Positions 52,877-61,091 of a DNA stretch of 64,000 bases are shown here, piece after piece. The position numbers and the translations under genes were made by a program. Source of the stretch: RGIG6165 sp045538835 (GTDB lineage Bacteria > Bacillota > Clostridia > Oscillospirales > Feifaniaceae); NCBI GenBank assembly GCA_045538835.1, contig JAZQEF010000018.1, positions 124,001 through 188,000 of the forward strand. Reading direction: 5' to 3'. Each line of letters begins with the position of its first letter. The stretch's first letter is position 1. The notes beneath the pieces are model-generated. The model was not told the DNA's origin and made no database searches. It saw nothing but the letters and a program-made list of their open reading frames with translations.

Positions 52877-52895
52877 ATCTTATTTTTTTGTCAAA
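52855..52895 (-). promoter_or_regulatory. Candidate sigma-H promoter and Spo0A box of spoIIA
   Basis: On the minus strand ATAAGATAA (52883-52875) fits the sigma-H -35 consensus RNAGGAWWW with one mismatch. After 11 bp, ATTGAATTG (52863-52855) fits RNNGAATWW except its last base. A 0A box, TTTGTCAAA (plus strand 52887-52895), adjoins the -35. The GAAT falls in the loop of the terminator. spoIIA is sigma-H and Spo0A dependent in B. subtilis. Confidence 0.6.
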
Positions 52896-52905
52896 AAATG
52901 TATTA

Positions 52906-54120
52906 TCAGTTTATCTTTGCAGGTTCAATCACATCTTCGTTGACAATTTTATTATATTCATATTCTATATGTTCACCGTCATCATAGACAACTTCTCTTT
53001 CAAGAACTGTGCATTTACCGTTTCCCAGTCTGCCGTAGGTGTTGAGCCCCCATGAATAGATATAGCCATCTACATCAATGACCATACTATGAGAACCCCC
53101 TCCTGCAGCAGTTTTCATACCACCTAAAAATTCGATAGGAGTAGATCCGTATGAGACAATATATTCCTCCCCTACCTGACCTCCGGTTTCTTCACCGATT
53201 TCATTTCTGTATTCAACGGTATCGGCTAATTCATCCCATGCGTAGAGCATACCGTCATTCGACAGGTACATTGCGGCATTGCCATAGACTTCTTTTACAT
53301 TTTGTGCAATCTCCCTGTAATCGTATATCCACCACTGTCCGCTGCCCTCACCGACACTTCCTGCAAAACCGTTTGCACCCGTTCCCCAAAGAATGTCTGA
53401 ATCATCAATATAAAATGTAGTCTGACTTCCGCAGGACACATATTTAGCATTTTCAGATATAAGCATAGGTTCAGTTATGTATTCATTTACAGTTTCATAA
53501 CCTGCACCGAGATTTGCGAGATAGCCAAGTCCCCACAGTTTACCGTCATTATCAAAGTATGCCAGGTGATAACCGCCCATAGAAACAGACGCTACATTAT
53601 ACGCAACTACCGTAGGTGTGTCAACAGTTTCGATAACTCCCTCATATCCTGCAATGCTCTTTCCCCAGACATACAGGTCACCGTTTGATGTAACTGCAGC
53701 GCTGGTATGCTGACAAGTTGATACCGACACGACATCTGTAAGGATACATTCGTTGGCATCATCCTCCCTGCCAAGTTGGCGCATATCGTTTCTTCCGTAA
53801 GACATAAGTCTTCCGTCATTAAATAAAACAAGTGTAAACCCATTGCCAAGCGCCGCATCTTTGACATTCTCAAATGTCAGCACAGGTGCATATTCATCAT
53901 TATTTTCAACTACCGCAATATCATCTTTTACAGTAGTCTTTTTGCCGTTTGCAAGCTGACCGAAAAAGTTATCTCCCCACAGCCACAAATTACCCTTTGA
54001 ATCAAGTGCACCGCTGTGAGTAGAACCGCAATACACTTGCTGCATACCGATCATTTTCTGACATCCGCAAAGGGACAGCATCATAACAATAGCCAAAACT
54101 ATGAGTAATACTTTTTTCAT
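52906..54120 (-). CDS. RCC1-repeat lipoprotein
   Basis: A 404-aa exported protein with a signal peptide and lipobox LCGC (residues 17-20, lipidated Cys20). The rest is an RCC1/ATS1-type beta-propeller of about seven blades, each with a GxxxxxWGxNxxGQLG-like core (NLWLWGDNFFGQLANG, LMSYGRNDMRQLG, IYSWGLNTYGRLGNG). Bacterial RCC1 lipoproteins probably bind a surface ligand; the partner is unknown. Its start overlaps the folC stop (ATGA) and a terminator follows. Confidence 0.85.
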   Translation of the reverse strand: MKKVLLIVLAIVMMLSLCGCQKMIGMQQVYCGSTHSGALDSKGNLWLWGDNFFGQLANGKKTTVKDDIAVVENNDEYAPVLTFENVKDAALGNGFTLVLFNDGRLMSYGRNDMRQLGREDDANECILTDVVSVSTCQHTSAAVTSNGDLYVWGKSIAGYEGVIETVDTPTVVAYNVASVSMGGYHLAYFDNDGKLWGLGYLANLGAGYETVNEYITEPMLISENAKYVSCGSQTTFYIDDSDILWGTGANGFAGSVGEGSGQWWIYDYREIAQNVKEVYGNAAMYLSNDGMLYAWDELADTVEYRNEIGEETGGQVGEEYIVSYGSTPIEFLGGMKTAAGGGSHSMVIDVDGYIYSWGLNTYGRLGNGKCTVLEREVVYDDGEHIEYEYNKIVNEDVIEPAKIN

Positions 54121-55397
54121 AAAAGATACCTCTCTACGATGCCCTTTGCCTCACCAAGAAGAAAGAGCGAGCCGCATATAATTAATGTGTCATCGAAAGA
54201 AAAACTCTCCGAAATGTATTTAATTGCATCTTCTAAACTTGCATAACCTCTCGAATTGCCGCAATATTTGCTTGCCTCCTCAAGATTGTCCTGCCACATA
54301 AGTTTTCTCGGAACATTCGCTTCAACAGCAATGTATTCATCAGCACAGGAAGCAATTTTCTTTATGCAGTATTTGTAGTCTTTATCCTTCATCATACCCA
54401 TAACGACTATGAGATTTCCGTCTACAAAACTGTCGATATAGTCACATAAAACATCAATTCCGTCGGGATTGTGTGCACCGTCAAAAACAATGTTATCCGT
54501 AAGTTTATAGAGCCTGCCGAAAAAGCGACAGTTTTCAAATCCCTTTTTTATATCTTCATTGAAAAGTTTTACACCGCTTTCACGAAGTACAAACAAAGTC
54601 TCTAACGCCGTTATTGCATTATAGACCTGATGCATTCCCGCAAGCGAGATAGTCACATCGGCATCTTTATAATCAAAAGACGCTCCGCCCGATGTTATTT
54701 TAAGATTTTTTATAAAGGATATATTGGGAACGACAAGCGATGCATTCTTTTCATCGCATTTATTTTCCACGACCTCCGCTGCATCCTTATCTTGTTGAGG
54801 ATAGAGTACGACAGGGCAGTTTTCCTTGATTATTCCGCACTTTTCACCTGCAATTATTGCGCGTGTATTGCCTAAAACTGCAGTATGGTCAAGCGAAATG
54901 GCTGTTATAACAGATACAAGTGGTTCTTTTATTATGTTTGTCGCATCAAGCCTGCCGCCCAGACCAACTTCAAGAACAACTATATCACAATTCTCCTGAG
55001 CATAGTAACAAAAAGCAACTGCCGTGACCGCTTCAAACTCAGTTACCGGCGGATAAGTGTCTTTATCATCAAGTACTTCTATGGCATTTTTCACTTTTTC
55101 CGTTAATGCTACCAGTTCACTGTCGGGTATATTTTTAAAATTAATCTGCATTCTTTCGTTGAATACTTCAACAAAAGGAGAAATATATATACCCGTTTTG
55201 TAACCCGCCGCGCAAAGCGCCGAGGCAATGAGTTTGACAGTACTTCCTTTGCCGTTTGTTCCTGCAACATGAACAAACTTAAGTTTATCCTGCGGATTTC
55301 CGAGAGATGCCATAAGTTCTCTCATTCTGTCAAGTCCTTTATATTCGCCAAAGCGTTCTCTGCCGTGTATAAATTCAAGTGCCTCTGTGTAATTCAT
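54117..55397 (-). CDS. folC: Bifunctional folylpolyglutamate/dihydrofolate synthase
   Basis: A 426-aa Mur-ligase-fold enzyme that adds glutamate to folates. P-loop HVAGTNGKGST is at residues 43-53. Further blocks are GLGGRLDATN, SLDHTAVLG and DGAHNPDG. valS-folC adjacency is the common Firmicutes order. It is 9 nt after valS. Confidence 0.96.
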   Translation of the reverse strand: MNYTEALEFIHGRERFGEYKGLDRMRELMASLGNPQDKLKFVHVAGTNGKGSTVKLIASALCAAGYKTGIYISPFVEVFNERMQINFKNIPDSELVALTEKVKNAIEVLDDKDTYPPVTEFEAVTAVAFCYYAQENCDIVVLEVGLGGRLDATNIIKEPLVSVITAISLDHTAVLGNTRAIIAGEKCGIIKENCPVVLYPQQDKDAAEVVENKCDEKNASLVVPNISFIKNLKITSGGASFDYKDADVTISLAGMHQVYNAITALETLFVLRESGVKLFNEDIKKGFENCRFFGRLYKLTDNIVFDGAHNPDGIDVLCDYIDSFVDGNLIVVMGMMKDKDYKYCIKKIASCADEYIAVEANVPRKLMWQDNLEEASKYCGNSRGYASLEDAIKYISESFSFDDTLIICGSLFLLGEAKGIVERYLL

Positions 55398-55406
55398 AAT
55401 TTTATC

Positions 55407-58034
55407 TCACATATTTTTAAGTTCATCAATGCTCTTTTCGAGGGCATCAAGCATTGCCTCAAACTTTTCTTTTTTAGCCTTCTCAGCCTCAATTTTAGCC
55501 GCAGGCGCTTTGGAAACAAAGCCTTCATTAGAAAGCATTCCGTCTACTCTCTTTATCTCCGAAAGTAGTTTTTCCTTTTCCTTTGCCATTCTGTCAAGTT
55601 CTGCAGAAATGTCAACAAGTTCAGCAAGAGGAATGTAGGTCTTTGCACCGTCAGTAACTATCGTTACGGCATTCTGTATATCAAAATTGCCGCCGACCGT
55701 AACACCTGATGCAGATGCAAGTCTTTCATAATAACTTTTACCCTTTTCAAAAAGTGCCGCATTATCCGTTTCAATATAGAGATGTGCCTTCTTTGAGGGT
55801 GCGATATTCATTTCACTTCTTCTGTTTCTCACCGCCTTGATGAGATCCATAACCTTGTTCATCTCCGACTCTTCGGCATCAAAGACAAGTTCGTTTCTGA
55901 ATATCGGGTAATCGTCTATCATTATTGATTCTTTAGCGTGCGGTATATTTTGATATATCTCCTCAGTTATGAAAGGCATAAACGGATGAAGCGCTTTAAG
56001 AATATCTGTAAGCACATAGAGAAGTACCTGCTGCGCAGACTTCTTTGTAGCCTCATTGGTATTCGTTTCAAATAGTCTGGGTTTTACAAGTTCGATATAC
56101 CAGTCACAGAAATCATCCCATGCAAAATCATAGAGTTTTGTTGCTGCAATACCTATTTCGTATCTTTCAAGATTTTCATTTACTTCACGAACCGTCTTGT
56201 TAAGACGTGAAAGTATCCACTTATCCTCAAGAAGCAGGTCTTCGGGAAGAGTATTTTCTTCAATGTCAAGATTCATAAGAACAAATCTCGCTGCGTTCCA
56301 TATCTTATTTGCAAAGTTTCTTGCCGCAACTACCTTTTCATCAATAAATCTCATATCGTTTCCAGGTGAATTTCCTGTTGCAAGCATAAATCTGAGTGCA
56401 TCTGCGCCGTACTGCTCGATAATGAGAAGCGGGTCAATACCGTTGCCGAGTGACTTACTCATTTTTCTGCCCTGGGCATCGCGGACAAGACCGTGAATGA
56501 GCACTGTGTCAAACGGAACCTGACCTGTCTGCTCAATACCCGAGAACATCATTCTCATTACCCAGAACGGAATAATGTCATATCCTGTTACGAGCGTATT
56601 TGTAGGATAGAAATACTTTAAATCCTCTGTTTCATTCGGCCAGCCGAGTGTCGAGAAAGGCCAGAGCGCTGACGAAAACCATGTATCAAGCGTATCGGGA
56701 TCTCTTCTCATAGGCTTTGAGCATTTGGGGCAAACTTTTACCTCATCTTTTGAAACAACAACTTCACCGCAAGCATCACAGTAGTATGCAGGAATTCTGT
56801 GTCCCCACCAGAGCTGTCTTGAAATACACCAGTCTCTGATATTCTCAAGCCAGTGGAAATATATCTTGTCAAATCTTTCGGGAACGAATTTCGTTTCACC
56901 GTTTTTAACCTTTTCTATAGCAGGCTTTGCAAGGGGTTTCATTGATACAAACCACTGCTTTGAAACACGGGGTTCAACAGTTGTGCCGCAACGGTAGCAA
57001 GTACCGACATTGTGCGCATAGTCTTCAATCTTGACAAGTGCACCCTCTTTTTCAAGGTCTTCAACAATAGCCTTACGAGCCTCAAATCTGTCCATTCCCG
57101 CATACTTGGGATAATCTTCAGTTATCTTGGCATCATCCGTCATAACGTTTATAACTGGTAAATTATGGCGCAGACCAACTTCAAAGTCATTGGGATCGTG
57201 TGCAGGTGTGATTTTAACGACACCTGTTCCAAAGTCCATTTCAACATATTCGTCTGCTACTATCGGAATTTCTCTGTGGACGATAGGCAGAATTACCGTC
57301 TTGCCTATCAAGTCTTTATATCTCTCATCACCCGGATTTACCGCAACTGCAGTATCACCGAGAAGAGTTTCAGGACGAGTTGTTGCAAGATTTATATAAC
57401 CGCTCTTATCTGAAAGCTGATAGCGCAGATGCCAGAAATGGCCTGCCTGCTCCTCATATTCAACCTCTGCATCTGAAATAGATGTCAGACAGTGAGGACA
57501 CCAGTTAATAATCCTCTCACCGCGATATATGAGACCTTTGTTATAAAGACGTACAAAAACCTCATTAACGGCATCATTACAACCCTTGTCCATTGTAAAA
57601 CGGAGTCTGTCCCAGTCGCAGGAAGAACCCATTTTCTTTAACTGCTCACAAATTCTGCCGCCGTACTGTTCTTTCCACGCCCATGCGCGTTCAAGGAACT
57701 TTTCACGGCCTATCCCCTCTTTAGTAAGTCCCTCTTTATTCATCTGTTCGACAATCTTGGCTTCCGTTGCAATAGAAGCATGATCTGTTCCGGGCAGCCA
57801 GAGCGCACAGTAACCCGACATTCTCTTGAAACGGATAAGAATATCCTGTAATGTGTTGTCAAGGGCATGTCCCATGTGAAGTTGTCCCGTAATATTCGGT
57901 GGCGGCATCACTATAGTATAAGGCTTCTTTCCTGTCGATGAATCGGCATGGAAATAGCCTTTTTCCATCCAAGTCTGATATATCCTGTCATCAACTTCGG
58001 CAGGATTATAATTCTTTTCCAACTGTTTTGCCAT
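55407..58034 (-). CDS. valS: Valyl-tRNA synthetase
   Basis: An 875-aa class Ia synthetase. HIGH-type HMGH is at residues 53-56 in PPPNITGQLHMGHALDN, and KMSKS near 527 in GRKMSKSLGNG. The editing domain lies between (TTRPETLLGD). The C-terminal 65 residues form the coiled coil typical of ValS. No T-box precedes it; the upstream gene glpK ends 25 nt before. AAGGAG precedes the ATG. Confidence 0.98.
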   Translation of the reverse strand: MAKQLEKNYNPAEVDDRIYQTWMEKGYFHADSSTGKKPYTIVMPPPNITGQLHMGHALDNTLQDILIRFKRMSGYCALWLPGTDHASIATEAKIVEQMNKEGLTKEGIGREKFLERAWAWKEQYGGRICEQLKKMGSSCDWDRLRFTMDKGCNDAVNEVFVRLYNKGLIYRGERIINWCPHCLTSISDAEVEYEEQAGHFWHLRYQLSDKSGYINLATTRPETLLGDTAVAVNPGDERYKDLIGKTVILPIVHREIPIVADEYVEMDFGTGVVKITPAHDPNDFEVGLRHNLPVINVMTDDAKITEDYPKYAGMDRFEARKAIVEDLEKEGALVKIEDYAHNVGTCYRCGTTVEPRVSKQWFVSMKPLAKPAIEKVKNGETKFVPERFDKIYFHWLENIRDWCISRQLWWGHRIPAYYCDACGEVVVSKDEVKVCPKCSKPMRRDPDTLDTWFSSALWPFSTLGWPNETEDLKYFYPTNTLVTGYDIIPFWVMRMMFSGIEQTGQVPFDTVLIHGLVRDAQGRKMSKSLGNGIDPLLIIEQYGADALRFMLATGNSPGNDMRFIDEKVVAARNFANKIWNAARFVLMNLDIEENTLPEDLLLEDKWILSRLNKTVREVNENLERYEIGIAATKLYDFAWDDFCDWYIELVKPRLFETNTNEATKKSAQQVLLYVLTDILKALHPFMPFITEEIYQNIPHAKESIMIDDYPIFRNELVFDAEESEMNKVMDLIKAVRNRRSEMNIAPSKKAHLYIETDNAALFEKGKSYYERLASASGVTVGGNFDIQNAVTIVTDGAKTYIPLAELVDISAELDRMAKEKEKLLSEIKRVDGMLSNEGFVSKAPAAKIEAEKAKKEKFEAMLDALEKSIDELKNM

Positions 58035-58059
58035 CTGTGTGGTTCTCCTTGTATATTAA

Positions 58060-59553
58060 TTATTCTTCAATCCAGTTTGACGAACGCTGTACCGCTCTGA
58101 GCCATGTCTTATACTCTTTATTGCTGAGTTCTTTTCTGTCTGAGGGTTCAAATTTACGTCCGAGTTTCCAATTGTGTTTAATTTCGTCCGTATTCTTCCA
58201 TACGCCTGCGCCGATGCCTGCCATATAGATTGCGCCGAGTCCCGTTGATTCTGTGACATCAGGCCTCATAACAGGTATATCAAGCAGATCAGCCTGAAGC
58301 TGAAGCAGGAAATCACATATGGAAACGCCGCCGTCAGCCTTAAGTTCGGTTATGGGCATTCCTGCATCCTCCGCCATTGCATCAAAAATGCATTTGCTCT
58401 GGAATGCAAGACTTTCAACTGCCGCGCGAACAAAATGTTCTCTCGTTGTACCCCTTGTCATACCCACGACCGTTCCTCTTGCATAACTGTCCCAGAACGG
58501 TGCGCCAAGCCCTGTAAATGCCGGAACTAAATATACGCCGCCGTTATCCTGCACCTCATAAACTATAGTATCCGTTTCTGCGGCGCTGCCAATCATTTTG
58601 AGTTCATCGCGGAGCCATTTGATAACAGATCCTGCATTGTAAACGCTTCCTTCAAGAGCGTATGTGACCTTACCGTCCATTCCCCATGCTATAGTTGTCA
58701 GAAGTCCGTTTTTAGAGGAAACAGGTTTATCTCCCGTGTTCATAAGAATGAAGCAACCTGTTCCGTAGGTGTTTTTTGCATTTCCGACATCAAAACAATT
58801 CTGCCCGAAAAGCGCACACTGCTGATCGCCGCCGATACCCGATATCGGTATCTTTGCGCCGACTGTTTCTTCATCGGTATATCCGACAATGCCTACTGAC
58901 GGAACAACTTTGGGCAGTATTTTTACATCTATGCCAAGTACTTCAAGAATTTCTCTGTCCCACTCAAGAGTGTTGATATTGAAAAGCATGGTTCGTGAAG
59001 CATTCGAATAGTCCGTAACAAAAACTTTTCCGCCCGTAAGTTTGTATATTAGCCATGTGTCTATGGTGCCCACCATGAGATTGCCATGCTTATAGCAGTC
59101 TCTCACTTCATGCACATTATCCAAGAGCCATTTTATTTTCGTGGCGGTAAAATAGGGATCTATCAGAAGACCTGTTTTTCTCTTTATCATTTCTGAAAGA
59201 CCGTCTTTTTCAAGTTCCTCACACATTTTTGCAGTTCTGCGGCACTGCCAGACGATTGCATTGTAAAGAGGCTTTCCTGTTGTCGAATCCCACGCTACCA
59301 CGGTTTCTCTCTGATTTGTGATACCGATAGCGGCGACATTTTCTATTCCGATATCTTTAGTTGCCTCTTTTATGGTGGTAAGCTGTGCTTCCCATATTTC
59401 TTCGGCATCATGTTCAACCCAACCGGGATTAGGATATATCTGTTCAAAAGGAATGTTTGCCGATGCCTTGAGTCTATGTTCAGATGTATCATAAACAAGC
59501 GTTCTCAGACTTGTAGTTCCCTCATCGAGCGCCAGTATGTATTTTTTATCCAT
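58060..59553 (-). CDS. glpK: Glycerol kinase
   Basis: A 497-aa FGGY-family kinase making glycerol 3-phosphate. Landmarks: LALDEGTTSLRTLVYD at the start, GGDQQCALFGQ, KNTYGTGCF and the C-terminal MAGIGAGVW. No glpF, glpD or glpP is close; it lies 2 nt after the ogt fusion and before valS. The segment GYTDEETVGAKIPISG, where HPr-regulated Firmicutes enzymes carry a phosphorylatable histidine, has no histidine. Confidence 0.96.
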   Translation of the reverse strand: MDKKYILALDEGTTSLRTLVYDTSEHRLKASANIPFEQIYPNPGWVEHDAEEIWEAQLTTIKEATKDIGIENVAAIGITNQRETVVAWDSTTGKPLYNAIVWQCRRTAKMCEELEKDGLSEMIKRKTGLLIDPYFTATKIKWLLDNVHEVRDCYKHGNLMVGTIDTWLIYKLTGGKVFVTDYSNASRTMLFNINTLEWDREILEVLGIDVKILPKVVPSVGIVGYTDEETVGAKIPISGIGGDQQCALFGQNCFDVGNAKNTYGTGCFILMNTGDKPVSSKNGLLTTIAWGMDGKVTYALEGSVYNAGSVIKWLRDELKMIGSAAETDTIVYEVQDNGGVYLVPAFTGLGAPFWDSYARGTVVGMTRGTTREHFVRAAVESLAFQSKCIFDAMAEDAGMPITELKADGGVSICDFLLQLQADLLDIPVMRPDVTESTGLGAIYMAGIGAGVWKNTDEIKHNWKLGRKFEPSDRKELSNKEYKTWLRAVQRSSNWIEE

Positions 59554-59555
59554 TT

Positions 59556-60704
59556 TTACCCCTTTCTCACGGTGAGCAGCAGCCCGTCGCCAAGCGTTAT
59601 GAGTGATGCCTGCATTTCCTTATCACTCATTGCCATTTTATTAAATAATATCAAATTATTTGCTATGGTTCTGTTTTTATGTTTTACTACACCGATTCCT
59701 GCCGAAATGCCTTTATACAGCACATTGTCATACAGAGCACATCCACCGTCTGCGAGAAGTTTTTTTACGCTGTCATAAAGATTTATATACTGTCCTTTTG
59801 CGCAATCGATATATATAAAGTCATATTTTTGTGTGCATTTTCTTGCAAATTCCACACCGTCGGCAAGTATAAGCTCAATTCCGCTGCCCTTTGTAAAGCC
59901 AATGGCGGTTTTATACATAACTTCATCTTTTTCTACGGTAGTTATCTTAGCATCGCACACGCTTTTCATATAAAGCGTTCCGTAGCCTACCGCTGTACCT
60001 ATCTCAAGTATCTTTTGGGGATTCTTTGCCGAAAGTAAAGAACCGATAAACGCAAGTGTTTCGGGTTTACTTACAGGAATATTGTTTTTATTCGCATATT
60101 CAAGTATATCTTCTCTGAAAACCTCACCCGAAAGGCCTCGTACATAGGCTGTAAGCCCGGGATTTATTATTTCATCGGCACTTACTATCTCACTCTGAGA
60201 TATAAGTTTTACCCTGCTTTCAATTTCAAGTATGGCGCGTTTTGCTTTTGTGCCGCCAGCATACCCAGAAAGCATACCACCCCTTGCATTGACTCTGTGA
60301 CACGGAACTATTATTGGAAGCGGATTGTGACCCAGTGCATTACCCACTGCCCTGAAAGCATTTGTCGCCCCCATAGACTCCACAATGTCCGTATATGTCA
60401 CCGTCTCCCCGTAAGGAATCTTCAAAACACATTCTGTGACCTTAGCGGCAAAATCCGAAAGAAAAAGTTTATATTCAACATTAAAACTGCGGCGGTTTCC
60501 CGAAAGAAATTCTGTAATCTGCGCAAATACCCTCTCAGTTATGACATTCGGACCGACAAATTCTATATCCCCAATATGCTTTGAAAGATATTTTCTTTTA
60601 TTTTCATCGTCACTTTCAAAGGAGACGGCATACAGAACATTTTCATCTGCGTAAATATTAAGTTTTCCTATCGCTGTTTCATATTGTCCGCAGGATATTC
60701 TCAT
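59556..60704 (-). CDS. Fused methylated-DNA-protein-cysteine methyltransferase and O-methyltransferase (TrmR-like)
   Basis: A 382-aa fusion in one frame. Residues 1 to about 165 are an Ogt-type suicide repair protein that takes alkyl groups from O6-methylguanine; PCHR at 134-137 holds the acceptor Cys135, followed by GGMLSGYAGG. Residues about 175-382 are a class I O-methyltransferase with LEIGTAVGYGTLYM (233-246), TTVEKD and DFIYIDCAKGQY. It resembles B. subtilis TrmR/YrrM, which methylates 5-hydroxyuridine in tRNA. AAAGGAG lies upstream of the ATG. I do not know how widely this fusion occurs. Confidence 0.9.
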   Translation of the reverse strand: MRISCGQYETAIGKLNIYADENVLYAVSFESDDENKRKYLSKHIGDIEFVGPNVITERVFAQITEFLSGNRRSFNVEYKLFLSDFAAKVTECVLKIPYGETVTYTDIVESMGATNAFRAVGNALGHNPLPIIVPCHRVNARGGMLSGYAGGTKAKRAILEIESRVKLISQSEIVSADEIINPGLTAYVRGLSGEVFREDILEYANKNNIPVSKPETLAFIGSLLSAKNPQKILEIGTAVGYGTLYMKSVCDAKITTVEKDEVMYKTAIGFTKGSGIELILADGVEFARKCTQKYDFIYIDCAKGQYINLYDSVKKLLADGGCALYDNVLYKGISAGIGVVKHKNRTIANNLILFNKMAMSDKEMQASLITLGDGLLLTVRKG

Positions 60705-60734
60705 TGCAATACTCCTTTTTAGGCATATATATTT

Positions 60735-60763
60735 ATATTAACACTCAATAATATAAAAGTAAA
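60735..60763 (-). promoter_or_regulatory. Possible promoter of the ogt fusion gene
   Basis: TTTACT (60763-60758), 17-bp spacer, TAATAT (60740-60735), just after the rpmE terminator. The surrounding DNA is very AT-rich, so support is moderate. Confidence 0.5.
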
Positions 60764-60766
60764 TAT

Positions 60767-60798
60767 AAAAAATAAGGCATCGGAATAACCGATGCCTT
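60767..60798 (-). terminator. Intrinsic terminator of rpmE
   Basis: AAGGCATCGG-TTATT-CCGATGCCTT followed by ATTTTTTA on the minus strand. Confidence 0.95.
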
Positions 60799-60811
60799 AT
60801 ATATACGCTTC

Positions 60812-61012
60812 TTACTTGAGGCCGTATTTCTTGTTGAATCTATCAACCCTACCGCCAGAATCAACCAGCTTCTGCTTGCCGGTATAGAAGGGGTGACACT
60901 TTGAACATACCTCGACTTTGATATTCTGCTTTGTAGATGCAGTTTCAATTACTGTACCGCACGCACATGTTACTGTTGTGGGCTGATAATCGGGATGAAT
61001 TCCTTCCTTCAT
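60812..61012 (-). CDS. rpmE: 50S ribosomal protein L31, zinc-binding type
   Basis: A 66-aa protein (MKEGIHPDYQPTTVTCACG) with CACG and CSKCH motifs, so it is the zinc-containing form of L31 rather than the zinc-free paralogue. The ATG at 61012 has AGGTGA five bases upstream; an earlier in-frame GTG lies within that site. Flanked by its own probable promoter and a strong terminator. Confidence 0.96.
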   Translation of the reverse strand: MKEGIHPDYQPTTVTCACGTVIETASTKQNIKVEVCSKCHPFYTGKQKLVDSGGRVDRFNKKYGLK

Positions 61013-61054
61013 GCAGTTCACCTCATTTCAAAAGATAATTTTTCAGCAAGAGTT

Positions 61055-61083
61055 ATGTTATCATATAAAATCAAAAATTGCAA
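61055..61083 (-). promoter_or_regulatory. Possible promoter of rpmE
   Basis: TTGCAA (61083-61078), 17-bp spacer, TAACAT (61060-61055), between addA and rpmE. Confidence 0.5.
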
Positions 61084-61091
61084 GTGCTTTT

